Assembly: GCF_030407435.1 (NCBI RefSeq)
Contig: NZ_JASDDK010000002.1
Coordinates: forward strand, 900,702 to 964,701
Direction of reading: 5' to 3'
Source: Winogradskyella bathintestinalis
GTDB taxonomy: Bacteria > Bacteroidota > Bacteroidia > Flavobacteriales > Flavobacteriaceae
Length of the DNA stretch: 64,000 nt
Below are positions 1 through 9,220 of this stretch, in pieces (position 1 is the stretch's first letter; each line of letters starts with the position of its first letter). Made by a program: the position numbers and the translations under genes. Below the pieces are notes generated by a model. The model did not search any database. It was not told the DNA's origin and saw only the letters and a program-made list of their open reading frames with translations.

Positions 1-23
1 TTAAAGATAATGTTGATTATCAT

Positions 24-1598
24 TTAGTTTGTAACCTCGACAGCTACAGGTGAAACTCCTTTCAATTGATATTTAGCATTGCCTTGTATCTTAGCATTGA
101 TATCGAAAATTGTAACGACATCACCTTTACGTGCTCTACCTATTGCAGATTTAGCTTGACTGTTCATCTTTGTACCAGCAACAGCAACGGTTGGCTGACC
201 AGGCACTTTGATTTTAAATGATGTTACATTTATCGGTAAATCAAATACAAAATCGTCAAGTTTTGCACCTACTGTACCAATTTCTAAATTACGCTTAGGT
301 AATTTTGCAATACCATCTTTACCAGAAATCGTTCCCGTTGGTTTTGGTATATCTTTAATTCTAAACGTTTGTTGATCGCTTGCTCTTGAACCATCGTCCA
401 GGGTAGCAGATACGTTAATTGTAACTTCTCTACCTGTACCAGGATTCATTACATACTTGCCAGTTCCTGAAGCTTTAGATAAACCTGAACCGCTTGCAGA
501 TACTTTATTATCAGGTACACCTGCAAAAGATATAGTCATAGGATTGGCAACACCTCGATAAACAACATTCATCTTATCTGCAGAAATAGTCGCAGAATTT
601 GGTCTCGGCACCACTACATAATTCCCTATAATTGGAATATCTAAAGGTTTACCATCTTCTAAAAATGTAAATTTACCTTCAATATTTTGTTCACCAACAT
701 TACCTACAGTAAAATCTAAACGTGCAGCACCTGTAGAATCAATAGCATTTGCCAAATCAATTTCCTGTCCTTGAACGGTTAATTTTGTAGGGGTTACATT
801 TGCGTATTTACCTAAAACTACACGACCTTGAAATTTTTCACCCGCAAAAAACGCAGATTTATCAGCTAATACGATGGCTTGATAATTTTTTAATGATGTA
901 GCATCACTAACAAGATTTCCTAGAAAACCATTATAAATGTTAGTTTCTGTAGCTTTTACGTCATTTTGCATCGCTGTTAACTTAGTGTAAGATGCAATAG
1001 CTGGAAAACCTTGGAAATGATAATCTAACCATTTTTTCTTAGCACCTTCACCATCCACAACAGGATCTAATGAAAAACGCTTTTCAATATTTGCAATTAC
1101 TGGTTGCCACTTGCCTTCATTAGGAAGTACAGCTTTAATATCTTTTTTGTATTTCTCAATAGCTGCGACTATTTCGTCACCTCTTTTGGTATAACGGTCG
1201 CCAGTAAACCATAGTTCATCAAGCTTATCACCTTTGTCCATTTCTTCATATGGCAACTCACCGTTATCTTCTCTTTCATAGCCACCATTTTTTACAATAT
1301 CTCGCTCCTTAACGGTTCCTAGAAATTTGTAAAATTCATCTGAAATGAGGCTTATTTGTTTCGCTTTTTGATTTGCTGCTGCAAAATCCTCAGGCTTTTC
1401 TTCAGCTTGCGATTCTAATTGTCTTAGAATACCAGTGTTTGAAGATGTAGCTAATTCGTTTGCGCTAGCAAATTTCGTGTTCATTAATCCAAATGCAGAT
1501 AATACTTCTTTTGACATGGTCATTGCGATCATGGCAATAAATACCAAGTACATTAGATTAATCATTTTTTGCCTTGCGGACTGTTTTCCTCCTGCCAT
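24..1598 (-). CDS. gldM: Gliding motility / type IX secretion protein GldM
   Basis: GldM forms, with GldL, the inner-membrane motor of the type IX secretion system and gliding machinery, and its periplasmic part transmits force to the GldK/GldN ring. The 524-residue length fits the family. One membrane helix lies at about residues 12-29 after a short basic cytosolic start (MAGGKQSARQK), and the rest is a periplasmic, beta-rich series of domains. It follows gldL by 46 bases and is last of three visible gld genes on the minus strand; gldN would be expected just left of the window. An ATG on the minus strand at 21-23 could be its start, but too little is visible to annotate. Family assignment is confident; the motor role is from literature on the family. 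Confidence 0.96.
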   Translation of the reverse strand: MAGGKQSARQKMINLMYLVFIAMIAMTMSKEVLSAFGLMNTKFASANELATSSNTGILRQLESQAEEKPEDFAAANQKAKQISLISDEFYKFLGTVKERDIVKNGGYEREDNGELPYEEMDKGDKLDELWFTGDRYTKRGDEIVAAIEKYKKDIKAVLPNEGKWQPVIANIEKRFSLDPVVDGEGAKKKWLDYHFQGFPAIASYTKLTAMQNDVKATETNIYNGFLGNLVSDATSLKNYQAIVLADKSAFFAGEKFQGRVVLGKYANVTPTKLTVQGQEIDLANAIDSTGAARLDFTVGNVGEQNIEGKFTFLEDGKPLDIPIIGNYVVVPRPNSATISADKMNVVYRGVANPMTISFAGVPDNKVSASGSGLSKASGTGKYVMNPGTGREVTINVSATLDDGSRASDQQTFRIKDIPKPTGTISGKDGIAKLPKRNLEIGTVGAKLDDFVFDLPINVTSFKIKVPGQPTVAVAGTKMNSQAKSAIGRARKGDVVTIFDINAKIQGNAKYQLKGVSPVAVEVTN

Positions 1599-1644
1599 TT
1601 CTAATTAGTTTTTAATTGTTAAAAAATTTGATTTAAAAAACCAA

Positions 1645-2277
1645 TTAGTTTTTGTTCATTGCAGATAACATACCACCATATACACCATTTAATGATGATA
1701 AGTTAGATGCCAAGGATTGCATTTGTTCTTTTAATTTAGTAGCGTTTTCAACAGCTTCCTCATTAATAGCTGCTTGACGATTTGCACTATCCATTTGTAC
1801 TTTATAAAGACTATTTAAAGATTCCATCTGTGCTGCTGCTAAAGTCATTTCTTCACTGTATTTCTTTTGAGCTTGCATGCTATCTACTGTAGGAGAAATT
1901 CCTTTTGCTGCACCTTCAAAGTTTTTAATGCTATCACCTAAACTTGCCATAAGCGCACCATCAATTTTAGCCTCTTTTAATAAATTGTCTAATTTTTTAG
2001 ATAATAAACCTTCTGCATCTTTAGGTGCTTCAACAGCTTTCTTTTTTCCTAAAGTTTGACCACCAGCTAATTCTGGATATACTAAAGACCAATCTAGGTC
2101 GTCACCTTGTTTTTCAAAAGCAGATATGGTAAATACAATAGCTTCAACAATCATACCTATGGTAAGAATAAGGGATCCATACGGCCAATGTTGAATTTTG
2201 AATAATGCTCCAATAATTACAATTGCAGCTCCTAGTCCATAGACCATATTCATTGATGATAATTTCTTTTGTGCCAT
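1645..2277 (-). CDS. gldL: Gliding motility / type IX secretion motor protein GldL
   Basis: GldL is the cytoplasmic-membrane partner of GldM and is thought to use the proton gradient to drive type IX secretion and gliding. Two helices are seen at about residues 10-30 and 36-54. Lys27 in the first and Glu45 in the second appear to match the charged membrane residues implicated in proton coupling in the Flavobacterium johnsoniae protein; the loop between helices is shorter here. The remaining C-terminal region is a predicted coiled-coil, cytoplasmic part rich in Ala, Gln, Ser and Lys. It lies between gldK and gldM in the usual order, with gaps of 85 and 46 bases, consistent with one transcript. 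Confidence 0.96.
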   Translation of the reverse strand: MAQKKLSSMNMVYGLGAAIVIIGALFKIQHWPYGSLILTIGMIVEAIVFTISAFEKQGDDLDWSLVYPELAGGQTLGKKKAVEAPKDAEGLLSKKLDNLLKEAKIDGALMASLGDSIKNFEGAAKGISPTVDSMQAQKKYSEEMTLAAAQMESLNSLYKVQMDSANRQAAINEEAVENATKLKEQMQSLASNLSSLNGVYGGMLSAMNKN

Positions 2278-2362
2278 GATTTTAATTTTTTGATTTTCAA
2301 ATGAGCGTTGGTTAAATTTTACTCATTTTGGATTAGTATTTAGATTAAGTTAAGTTTAAATT

Positions 2363-3715
2363 TTAGTTTGTAGCTGCGTTTTTAGTGACTTCAGTTCCCA
2401 TATAATCCTGAACTGTTCTAAAACCAATATAGCTTCTTGCAGAATCTGCATATTCGTAATCTCTAGAACTTACCTGCAAGAAATAAGCAACATCTTTCCA
2501 TGAACCACCTCTTACCACTTTTCGTGAATTATTTGGATCATTAACATTTGGATTTATCGTTGACGAATACTCGTAAGATGCAGGATCATAAGAACCGTTT
2601 ACCCATTCTGAAACGTTACCTGCCATATTATATAAGTTGAAATCATTAGGATCGTAAGCATCCGCTTCTACTGTATACAATGCTTGATCTGCAGCATAAT
2701 CACCTCTTAAAGGTTTAAAGTTAGCCATAAAACAACCTCTATCATTTTTGGTATAAGGACCTCCCCAAGGATATGATGCTCCTTGCAAACCACCACGAGC
2801 TGCATACTCCCATTCTGCTTCAGATGGTAATCTGTATGAGTTTATTGCATGAACTCCTCTTTTCTTTCTATCTGCATTATGATAAAGTGTTCTCCATTGG
2901 CAGAAAGCCTGCGCTTGCTTCCAAGAAACACCTACTACAGGATATGCTCCGTACGCATCATGCCAAAAGTAATCGTTATGCATTGGCTCATTGTAAGAAT
3001 AAGCAAAATCTCTAATCCAAGCAGTGGTATCTGGGTAAACTTCAACCTCTTGCTGTACAATAACCTCAGAACGTTTTAAACCTCTGTTTTTTGCCGCTTT
3101 AGCAATATCCATATAAGAATATTGAAATTTAAATTGTTTTACATCCCAAGTACGTTGACCATTGTATGATTCCTCTAAAGGCAAATACATGCCATCCATA
3201 ACCTCAGCATATAATTCATCAGGATAATCGTCTGTATCAAAATATAAATCGACATCACGATTAATTTTACGCTGTTGATTACCGTAAGTATTAACCATAT
3301 AACTTTCGTAAGCATTAAGATTATTTGGATCTGAATCTACATAAGCAAATTCACCAATATCACCACTTCCTGCCGTTTTACCTTCTAAATCAGCCATTTC
3401 AGCTAACTTCAACCTTAATGTGGAATCTCTCACCCATTCTACAAATTGACGATACTCACTATTGGTAATTTCTGTTTCGTCCATATAAAAAGCACGAACT
3501 GTTGCGGTTTTTGTAGGCGCATCTTGAACACCAGCTAAATCATCATCGGATTTACCCATAATGAAAGCTCCACCAGGCACTAACGTCATCCCATAGGGTT
3601 TTTCTGGATGCCATTTCTTACCCTTAACACCTACTAATTGTCCACGATCTCCAGAATTACAACTGGCTACCATAACTAGTACTGCGGTTAACAAAATAAA
3701 CTTCTTAATATTCAT
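2363..3715 (-). CDS. gldK: Gliding motility / type IX secretion lipoprotein GldK
   Basis: GldK is an outer-membrane-anchored lipoprotein that forms a periplasmic ring with GldN in the type IX secretion system. The N-terminus is a lipoprotein signal ending in VASC with Cys19 as the lipidated residue. The body has the formylglycine-generating-enzyme (SUMF1/FGE) fold, recognisable from the RLPSEAEWEYAARGG segment, NMAGNVSEW, VRGGSW and the C-terminal IGFRTVQ. In this family the fold is structural and not known to be catalytic. It is first of the gldKLM group, and the 159-base gap to the upstream arginase-fold gene leaves room for a separate promoter. Confidence 0.95.
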   Translation of the reverse strand: MNIKKFILLTAVLVMVASCNSGDRGQLVGVKGKKWHPEKPYGMTLVPGGAFIMGKSDDDLAGVQDAPTKTATVRAFYMDETEITNSEYRQFVEWVRDSTLRLKLAEMADLEGKTAGSGDIGEFAYVDSDPNNLNAYESYMVNTYGNQQRKINRDVDLYFDTDDYPDELYAEVMDGMYLPLEESYNGQRTWDVKQFKFQYSYMDIAKAAKNRGLKRSEVIVQQEVEVYPDTTAWIRDFAYSYNEPMHNDYFWHDAYGAYPVVGVSWKQAQAFCQWRTLYHNADRKKRGVHAINSYRLPSEAEWEYAARGGLQGASYPWGGPYTKNDRGCFMANFKPLRGDYAADQALYTVEADAYDPNDFNLYNMAGNVSEWVNGSYDPASYEYSSTINPNVNDPNNSRKVVRGGSWKDVAYFLQVSSRDYEYADSARSYIGFRTVQDYMGTEVTKNAATN

Positions 3716-3874
3716 AGTAACTCTAGGTTAAATTAGTCCTTATTAATTTTGAGGACGTAAACATATTTATATATTTTCGAATAAACAACTTTTTTTATCT
3801 TTTTTTTGCACTTTACCCTCAAAATAAGCATTTCGTCGATAAAACAAATGTTAAAATTCGATTAAGTGCACTTT

Positions 3875-5041
3875 TTAAAAGCTATTCTTCCTGTAGGCTT
3901 TATACCAACGTTCAGGTATTTCTCCTTGAGTAGCACGTACATAATCTGAATGCATGCATGGTAATAACGTATGCTTTTTTAATTTATTATTAACATTTGG
4001 TAAAAAAGGAATTTCAATCCACCATCGTCCCGTCTTTAAGCTTTTGAAAAAAATCAACTCATCATCGTCAACCAACACATTGTACTTTTGGTACTGATCT
4101 TCATTATTAAAATCATCATCCTTTACACGACAATTTACCCCTTCTACAAAGTACCATATCATTTGAGCTACAAGCATCGAAGTTGTACTATCATTTTTTG
4201 ATGCGCTGTATTCATAAATGCCAAAAGAAGACACTTTATTACTTATACCTGCATATCTACTTATTGCACAAATCTCTTTTCCTGAAAAACCATTTGGCGA
4301 GTACTTTTGGTTATCACTTACCTCAGCCGCTCTGACTGATTTTAAATCGACCGAAACAATATGGGCATCGCGCATTAATGGTTCTACTTTATTTATATCG
4401 CCAGAGATCTCACCCAGACGATAGGCTTCAAAGTACAATTTTTCTAGTAGATCAATTTCTTCTTGAGAGTTAAAATAGGTTTGGTACCCAATGGTGGTGT
4501 AATTGAATAAATTATAAGGCTCTTCAACAATTACTTTTCCTACATAACTATTGTTTCTTATAGGAAGATTGGCATCACCTAAATCGAAATTAGTATCAAC
4601 GTTTACCACATTGACCATTGGCATCAACGAATCATAGGCTCGATAATTAGCGTAAGTCAAATCTTGACTACCGCCTATTATAATTGGAATGATTTTTTTT
4701 TCAACTAAAACGGTAATAGCTGTTCTAATTGCAAAATAAGTGTCTTCAACAGTTTCACCTTTTTCAATATCACCAAGATCTGCTAACGTTGTATGCCAAT
4801 TACCAGGAAATAAGGTATATAGTGTTTTACGGATGGTATCAAAATTAACTTTTGAACCGATATAATTGACATCATTTCTTTTTTCCTGAACTCCAATAAT
4901 GGCCATTTGCACATTTTCGAGATCAGGAATTCCATGTTGACGCGAATGGATTTTAATTTTTTTCCCTAGCGCTTGTTGCGCAATTAGTTCGTTATGAGCT
5001 AAGACTGCATCTGATACAGGCGTGAGAAAATTAAAATTCAT
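3875..5041 (-). CDS. Arginase/formimidoylglutamase-fold protein with degraded metal sites
   Basis: The protein is 388 residues with the ureohydrolase (arginase, agmatinase, formimidoylglutamase) layout, but the metal-binding motifs are changed. The GGDHS-type motif reads GGSQD at 123-127, so the metal-binding His is Gln126. The DAHxD-type motif reads DTNFD at 149-153, with His replaced by Asn151. The SxDxD-type motif reads SVDLK at 230-234, with the second Asp replaced by Lys234. A working binuclear manganese centre is therefore unlikely. Annotation pipelines commonly label such proteins formimidoylglutamase. It sits 6 bases after topA and just ahead of gldK, an arrangement I recall from other Flavobacteriia. 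Function unknown; a non-catalytic or altered-ligand role is inferred. Confidence 0.8.
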   Translation of the reverse strand: MNFNFLTPVSDAVLAHNELIAQQALGKKIKIHSRQHGIPDLENVQMAIIGVQEKRNDVNYIGSKVNFDTIRKTLYTLFPGNWHTTLADLGDIEKGETVEDTYFAIRTAITVLVEKKIIPIIIGGSQDLTYANYRAYDSLMPMVNVVNVDTNFDLGDANLPIRNNSYVGKVIVEEPYNLFNYTTIGYQTYFNSQEEIDLLEKLYFEAYRLGEISGDINKVEPLMRDAHIVSVDLKSVRAAEVSDNQKYSPNGFSGKEICAISRYAGISNKVSSFGIYEYSASKNDSTTSMLVAQMIWYFVEGVNCRVKDDDFNNEDQYQKYNVLVDDDELIFFKSLKTGRWWIEIPFLPNVNNKLKKHTLLPCMHSDYVRATQGEIPERWYKAYRKNSF

Positions 5042-5047
5042 ATGTAA

Positions 5048-7576
5048 TTATTTTTTTTTGGTGGTAGTTTTCTTTTTAGTCGTCGTTTTCTTTTTAGCAG
5101 TCTTCTTTCTAGTCTTCTTTTTAGGCGCATTTTTTTCGAGCAGCGCTTGTGCTTTCTCTAAGGTCATTTTACTAACATCAACTGTTTTAGCCAATTCAAC
5201 CTTTTGTTTACCTTTTATAATATTGTGTCTTCCCCATCTTGCCTTTTCTACACGCACTCCTTCATCTTCCCAATTATGGATTACCTTATCAATTTCCTTC
5301 TGTATCTTTTCTTCTATTAAAGTTACAATGTCTTCTTCAGAAAGATTATCCCAATCATATTTTTTATTAACATTAATAAACATATTGTTCCATTTAATAA
5401 ATGGCCCAAAACGTCCTTTGCCTTTAGTCACTTCTAAATCCTTATACATATATATAGGAGCGTCTGCCAATTCTTTCTCCTTAATATAAATCATGGCCTC
5501 ATCCATATCAACACTTAATGGATCGACTCCTTTAGGGAGAGACACAAACTTTTTACCAAATCTTACATACGGACCAAAACGTCCGTTGTTTACCTCAACT
5601 TCCTCTTCTTTATAATGCCCAAGTGCCTTTGGTAGTTTAAATAAATCCATGGCCTCATCATAAGTAATGGAATTTAATTGCTGATCTGGAGACAAACTAG
5701 CAAACTTTGGTTTTTCTTCTTCATCCTGAATACCAAGTTGAACCATTGGTCCAAATTTACCTAAACGCACACTAACCTGACGTCCTGTTTTTGGATCTGT
5801 TCCCAAAATACGTTCTCCAGATTCGCGTTCTGCATTTTCTTGCACATCTTCAACTTGTGGATGAAAACCTTTATAGAAATCTTTCATCATTTCTCGCCAA
5901 TCTTCTTTCCCTTCAGCGATATCATCAAACTTATCCTCTACTTTGGCCGTAAAATTATAATCCAAAATACTTTCAAAATGATTGACTAAAAAATCCGTCA
6001 CAATCATTCCTATATCTGTAGGGACTAATTTTCCTTTATTAGAGCCAGTTTGTTCGGAAAGTGTATTATCTTTTATCTTTTGGTTTTCAAAAACCAGTTG
6101 CTTATATTTTCTTTCATCACCTTCGTGCGTTCCTTTTTCAACATAATTTCTATTCTGAATAGTTGAAATTGTCGGCGCGTAAGTTGACGGTCTACCAATA
6201 CCTAATTCCTCTAATTGCTTCACTAAAGAAGCTTCCGTAAATCTTGCAGGCGGACGTGTAAATCTTTCTGTAGCTGTAATATATTTATTCTGAAGGATTT
6301 CCCCCACTTTTAAATCTGGCAATATACCTTCTTGTTCTGCATCTTCATCATCAGTACCTTCTAAATAGACTTTAAGAAAACCTTCAAAAGTGATGATCTC
6401 ACCATTGGCTGAAAATTGTTCCTTTAGGGTATTCTTGGCATTAATTTGAATTTTTAAATTGGTGCGCTCTAATTTAGCATCACTCATTTGTGACGCTATA
6501 GCACGCTTCCAAATTAAATCGTATAATCTTGCTTGATCGCGTTCTGCGTTAACCGTATGATTGGAAAAATCTGTTGGCCTTATAGCTTCGTGTGCTTCTT
6601 GTGCTCCCTTAGTTTTACCTTTATAATTCCTAGGATTACTAAATTTAGAACCATAAGCTGATATAATTTCATTTTCGGCACCTTTTTTAGCATCGTCAGA
6701 TAAATTAACACTATCTGTTCTCATATACGTAATAAGACCAGCTTCATAGAGACGCTGAGCATTAGTCATGGTTCTACTAACTGAAAACCCTAATTTTCGC
6801 GATGCTTCTTGTTGAAGTGTTGAAGTGGTAAACGGCGCGGCTGGTGACTTTTTAGCGGGTTTCTTTTGTAAATCTGCAACTTCGTATGAGGCTCCAATAT
6901 TATTATTTAAAAACTGTAAGGCTTCCTTTTCAGAATCAAAATTCTTAGGCAATTTAGCTTTAAATGTATTTCCGTTTTCATTGGTGAATTCTGCATCAAT
7001 TCTATAAGAAGCCGAAGCTTCAAAAGCTTGAACATCGCGTTCACGCTCTACAATTAAACGTACCGAAACCGATTGTACTCGACCAGCCGAAAGCCCTCCT
7101 TTAACTTTTCGCCATAAAACTGGTGAAAGTTCGTAGCCTACAATTCGATCTAAAACACGCCTGGCTTGTTGAGCGTCTACTAAGTTATAATCAATATTCC
7201 TTGGATTATCAATCGCTTTATTAATTGCAGATTTTGTAATCTCATGAAATACAATACGTTTTGTTTTATCCTTATCTAATTTTAAAGTCTCAGCTAAATG
7301 CCAAGCAATCGCTTCCCCTTCTCGATCCTCATCACTTGCTAACCAAACGATATCTGCTTTCTTTGCTAAGTCTTTTAATTTTTTAACTACATCTTTCTTG
7401 TCTTTAGAGACTTGATACTTGGGCATAAAATCCCCTTCTACATCTACTCCTAATTCTTTAGAAGGCAGATCAGCAATGTGCCCAAAACTGGACTCCACTT
7501 TATAATCTTTTCCTAAAAATTTCTCAATGGTTTTAGCCTTTGCAGGTGACTCAACAATAACTAGATTCTTCGACAT
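5048..7576 (-). CDS. topA: DNA topoisomerase I (type IA)
   Basis: TopA relaxes negatively supercoiled DNA by single-strand passage. The Toprim domain occupies about residues 1-130, with Glu9 (IVESPAKAKT) and the acidic cluster SDEDREGE at 81-88. The active-site tyrosine is Tyr284 in GLITYMRTDS. Three small C-terminal topoisomerase repeats follow from about residue 600. No CxxC zinc fingers are present at the C-terminus; instead the last 28 residues are almost only Lys and Thr with a few Arg, Ala and Pro, a flexible basic tail likely to aid DNA binding. The arginase-fold gene follows after 6 bases, so the two are probably co-transcribed. A CAAATGTA element (minus-strand TACATTTG) at 7597-7604 could be its -7 box. 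Confidence 0.97.
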   Translation of the reverse strand: MSKNLVIVESPAKAKTIEKFLGKDYKVESSFGHIADLPSKELGVDVEGDFMPKYQVSKDKKDVVKKLKDLAKKADIVWLASDEDREGEAIAWHLAETLKLDKDKTKRIVFHEITKSAINKAIDNPRNIDYNLVDAQQARRVLDRIVGYELSPVLWRKVKGGLSAGRVQSVSVRLIVERERDVQAFEASASYRIDAEFTNENGNTFKAKLPKNFDSEKEALQFLNNNIGASYEVADLQKKPAKKSPAAPFTTSTLQQEASRKLGFSVSRTMTNAQRLYEAGLITYMRTDSVNLSDDAKKGAENEIISAYGSKFSNPRNYKGKTKGAQEAHEAIRPTDFSNHTVNAERDQARLYDLIWKRAIASQMSDAKLERTNLKIQINAKNTLKEQFSANGEIITFEGFLKVYLEGTDDEDAEQEGILPDLKVGEILQNKYITATERFTRPPARFTEASLVKQLEELGIGRPSTYAPTISTIQNRNYVEKGTHEGDERKYKQLVFENQKIKDNTLSEQTGSNKGKLVPTDIGMIVTDFLVNHFESILDYNFTAKVEDKFDDIAEGKEDWREMMKDFYKGFHPQVEDVQENAERESGERILGTDPKTGRQVSVRLGKFGPMVQLGIQDEEEKPKFASLSPDQQLNSITYDEAMDLFKLPKALGHYKEEEVEVNNGRFGPYVRFGKKFVSLPKGVDPLSVDMDEAMIYIKEKELADAPIYMYKDLEVTKGKGRFGPFIKWNNMFINVNKKYDWDNLSEEDIVTLIEEKIQKEIDKVIHNWEDEGVRVEKARWGRHNIIKGKQKVELAKTVDVSKMTLEKAQALLEKNAPKKKTRKKTAKKKTTTKKKTTTKKK

Positions 7577-7596
7577 TCTTAATTTTTTGCGTTTAC

Positions 7597-7604
7597 AAAT
7601 GTAT
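7597..7604 (-). promoter_or_regulatory. Candidate topA -7 promoter element
   Basis: On the minus strand this reads TACATTTG, a match to the Bacteroidota -7 consensus TAnnTTTG, about 20 bases ahead of the topA ATG. A second match, TAGGTTTG, lies at 7621-7628. Neither has a TTTG at the preferred 19-21 base spacing, so the call is weak. Confidence 0.35.
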
Positions 7605-7680
7605 ATGAAAATTAAGATACAAACCTAATTTGGACGTAAATACGATGGCTTTTATCGTGTTTTATTCAAACTATACCACA

Positions 7681-7705
7681 AAAAAGCCTTGCTAACTGCA
7701 AGGCT
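7681..7705 (-). terminator. Rho-independent terminator after the 7737-8171 gene
   Basis: An 8-bp stem (AGCCTTGC / GCAAGGCT) with the loop TAACT is followed on the minus strand by a run of T. It lies 32 bases downstream of the stop codon of the minus-strand gene at 7737-8171 and separates it from topA. Confidence 0.85.
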
Positions 7706-7736
7706 TCTAATGCTTATAAAATATTAGAAATAGAAA

Positions 7737-8171
7737 TTAATATGTATATAAAAGTTGCTCTGGAAATCCTTCGATATTCAATACTATTTCATTAACTCCA
7801 TTAATTCTCAGTGCTGCTAGATTAAAAGATTCCTCTGTGGTAAAGACCGCTGAACAAGTTTCATTATTTGTAAGTGCTAATTTTAAATACCGTTGATTTG
7901 GCAATGACTCAGCAATATTACCCGAATCAATTAAAGTCAATTGCCAAGAATCGCTACGACAACCACTAGCAGTTACTTCTACAAACAAACAATCGCGATT
8001 AAAAAACATATTTCCTACAGTATAATTATTAGTCTCAGTCATAATATAAGCCTCACTATCAACAACAACCCCTAAATCACAGCTTAATATTGCACCATCA
8101 TCTTCATTACATTGTGTATCCAATAATAAGGAACAAAATAATAAAACCATTAAAATTTGTCTGATTTTCAT
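7737..8171 (-). CDS. Small putative lipoprotein, unrecognised
   Basis: This 144-residue protein begins with a typical hydrophobic signal (about residues 5-17) followed by DTQC, where Cys20 could be a lipidation site under the relaxed Bacteroidota lipobox; the following CNEDDG is acidic, as in exported Bacteroidota lipoproteins. The mature part has four further cysteines, suggesting disulfides in the periplasm or on the surface, and alternates short hydrophobic and polar stretches as in a small beta-sandwich. I recognise no family. It is a single transcription unit, with a strong terminator behind it and 51 bases from the next minus-strand gene. Confidence 0.75.
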   Translation of the reverse strand: MKIRQILMVLLFCSLLLDTQCNEDDGAILSCDLGVVVDSEAYIMTETNNYTVGNMFFNRDCLFVEVTASGCRSDSWQLTLIDSGNIAESLPNQRYLKLALTNNETCSAVFTTEESFNLAALRINGVNEIVLNIEGFPEQLLYTY

Positions 8172-8222
8172 AGGATTGCGTGTTTATATAATAGATGCAA
8201 AATCGAATAAAGGGTTGCGTAA

Positions 8223-9017
8223 CTATATAGATAAATTCTCAATACGTTTCATTTGTTCGTTTTCTTCTTCAAAACCGACTACCTCTTTATAAATAAAATA
8301 AGCAGGTAAATAGCTAAATGAACTTGTAACATACACACCAAAACCACACATTAGAACCCCTACTATCATAGCCAAGAATCCCGTTACAAACATGAGACCG
8401 AATGAAAGCAGCCATTTTTTATTTCCAAGATCAAAAGACAATTTAATAATTTCTGAAATCGATAAATCTGGGTTAAAAGCATAAATTATAACAATAAACG
8501 ACAAAGGTACGATGGCATATATAATAGGAATAAAACATAACATCGTAGCTATAATTGCAATAGCTGAAAAAGCGCAGCCTAACTTTACCGTTTTACGCAA
8601 ATACGGCTTTTTGAAAAAATAAAAATAATCTTCTCTACCTAATTGCTCTAAATCTTTAAGTTTACAAATTCGGTAAAATGCAGCCTTTAAACCGAGCCCG
8701 ATAGTACTCATAGTTATAATAAGAAAGATATAGACCAACGCCATAACGATGATCATTATACCGCTAAGGCTGGATGATGTGGAAGCTTGGTACGGATCAT
8801 AAGTATTGGTATTATTATAAATATCTGCTAAACCAAATAGAATAACAGGTACATATACAATCATTACAACTGGTATTGCCATAACCATATTCAGTAATAA
8901 AGTTACTAAACCTTGAACCCAAACGTTCTTGAATAATTCTATAGAATTATTAAATAAGTTACCAAAGTCTAAAGTTTTTGCATGTTCAATTTTGTTTTTA
9001 ATAGTAGTAGCAGTCAT
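8223..9017 (-). CDS. Multi-pass integral membrane protein, function unknown
   Basis: This 264-residue protein has an amphipathic N-terminal region (about 1-30) and then five to six membrane helices at about 33-60, 85-115, 145-170, 172-185 and 205-240. A glycine-rich helix near 215-230 and a basic loop (FFKKPYLRKTVKLG) are visible. The layout resembles the uncharacterised membrane domains also fused to glycerophosphodiester phosphodiesterases and DUF975-type proteins, but I cannot make a firm family call. It reads away from miaB, sharing a 203-base divergent intergenic region. Confidence 0.75.
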   Translation of the reverse strand: MTATTIKNKIEHAKTLDFGNLFNNSIELFKNVWVQGLVTLLLNMVMAIPVVMIVYVPVILFGLADIYNNTNTYDPYQASTSSSLSGIMIIVMALVYIFLIITMSTIGLGLKAAFYRICKLKDLEQLGREDYFYFFKKPYLRKTVKLGCAFSAIAIIATMLCFIPIIYAIVPLSFIVIIYAFNPDLSISEIIKLSFDLGNKKWLLSFGLMFVTGFLAMIVGVLMCGFGVYVTSSFSYLPAYFIYKEVVGFEEENEQMKRIENLSI

Positions 9018-9104
9018 TTCTTAAATGGTTTAGTTAATTCTTCAAAAGAAATCTATTTTTTAGAGATATTCAAACAAAAACCTTAACGAAATTATAACTG
9101 CCAC

Positions 9105-9137
9105 TTTGTCACAATCTCTAAAATTATAGTATCTTTG
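9105..9137 (+). promoter_or_regulatory. Bacteroidota-type promoter for miaB
   Basis: TTTG at 9105-9108 and TATCTTTG at 9130-9137 are separated by 21 bases, fitting the Bacteroidota primary sigma factor consensus (TTTG, 19-21 bases, TAnnTTTG). The predicted start of transcription is about 9144, leaving a leader of about 75 bases that includes the hairpin at 9198-9215. Confidence 0.7.
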
Positions 9138-9197
9138 CATTCTTATTGAAAATTACAAATTATTATAGAATAATAATCTTTCTTTAAATTTATGAAA

Positions 9198-9215
9198 TTT
9201 CCGTTTCTACGGAAA
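9198..9215 (+). repeat. Short hairpin 5 bases upstream of the miaB start codon
   Basis: A 7-bp perfect stem TTTCCGT / ACGGAAA encloses the four-base loop TTCT. It ends five bases before the miaB ATG. It belongs to a set of similar stem-loops in this window (see 10690, 14554, 50445, 59436 and 59525). Confidence 0.7.
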
Positions 9216-9220
9216 ATGGT

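Noticed and set aside
1..23. Possible start of gldN on the minus strand
   Set aside because: An ATG at 21-23 opens a frame in the right place, but only about seven codons are visible and they are not diagnostic.
5022..5489. A 155-residue plus-strand frame under the 3' end of topA
   Set aside because: Its phenylalanine/leucine/valine-rich beginning is the complement of the Lys-rich TopA tail; it has no independent support.
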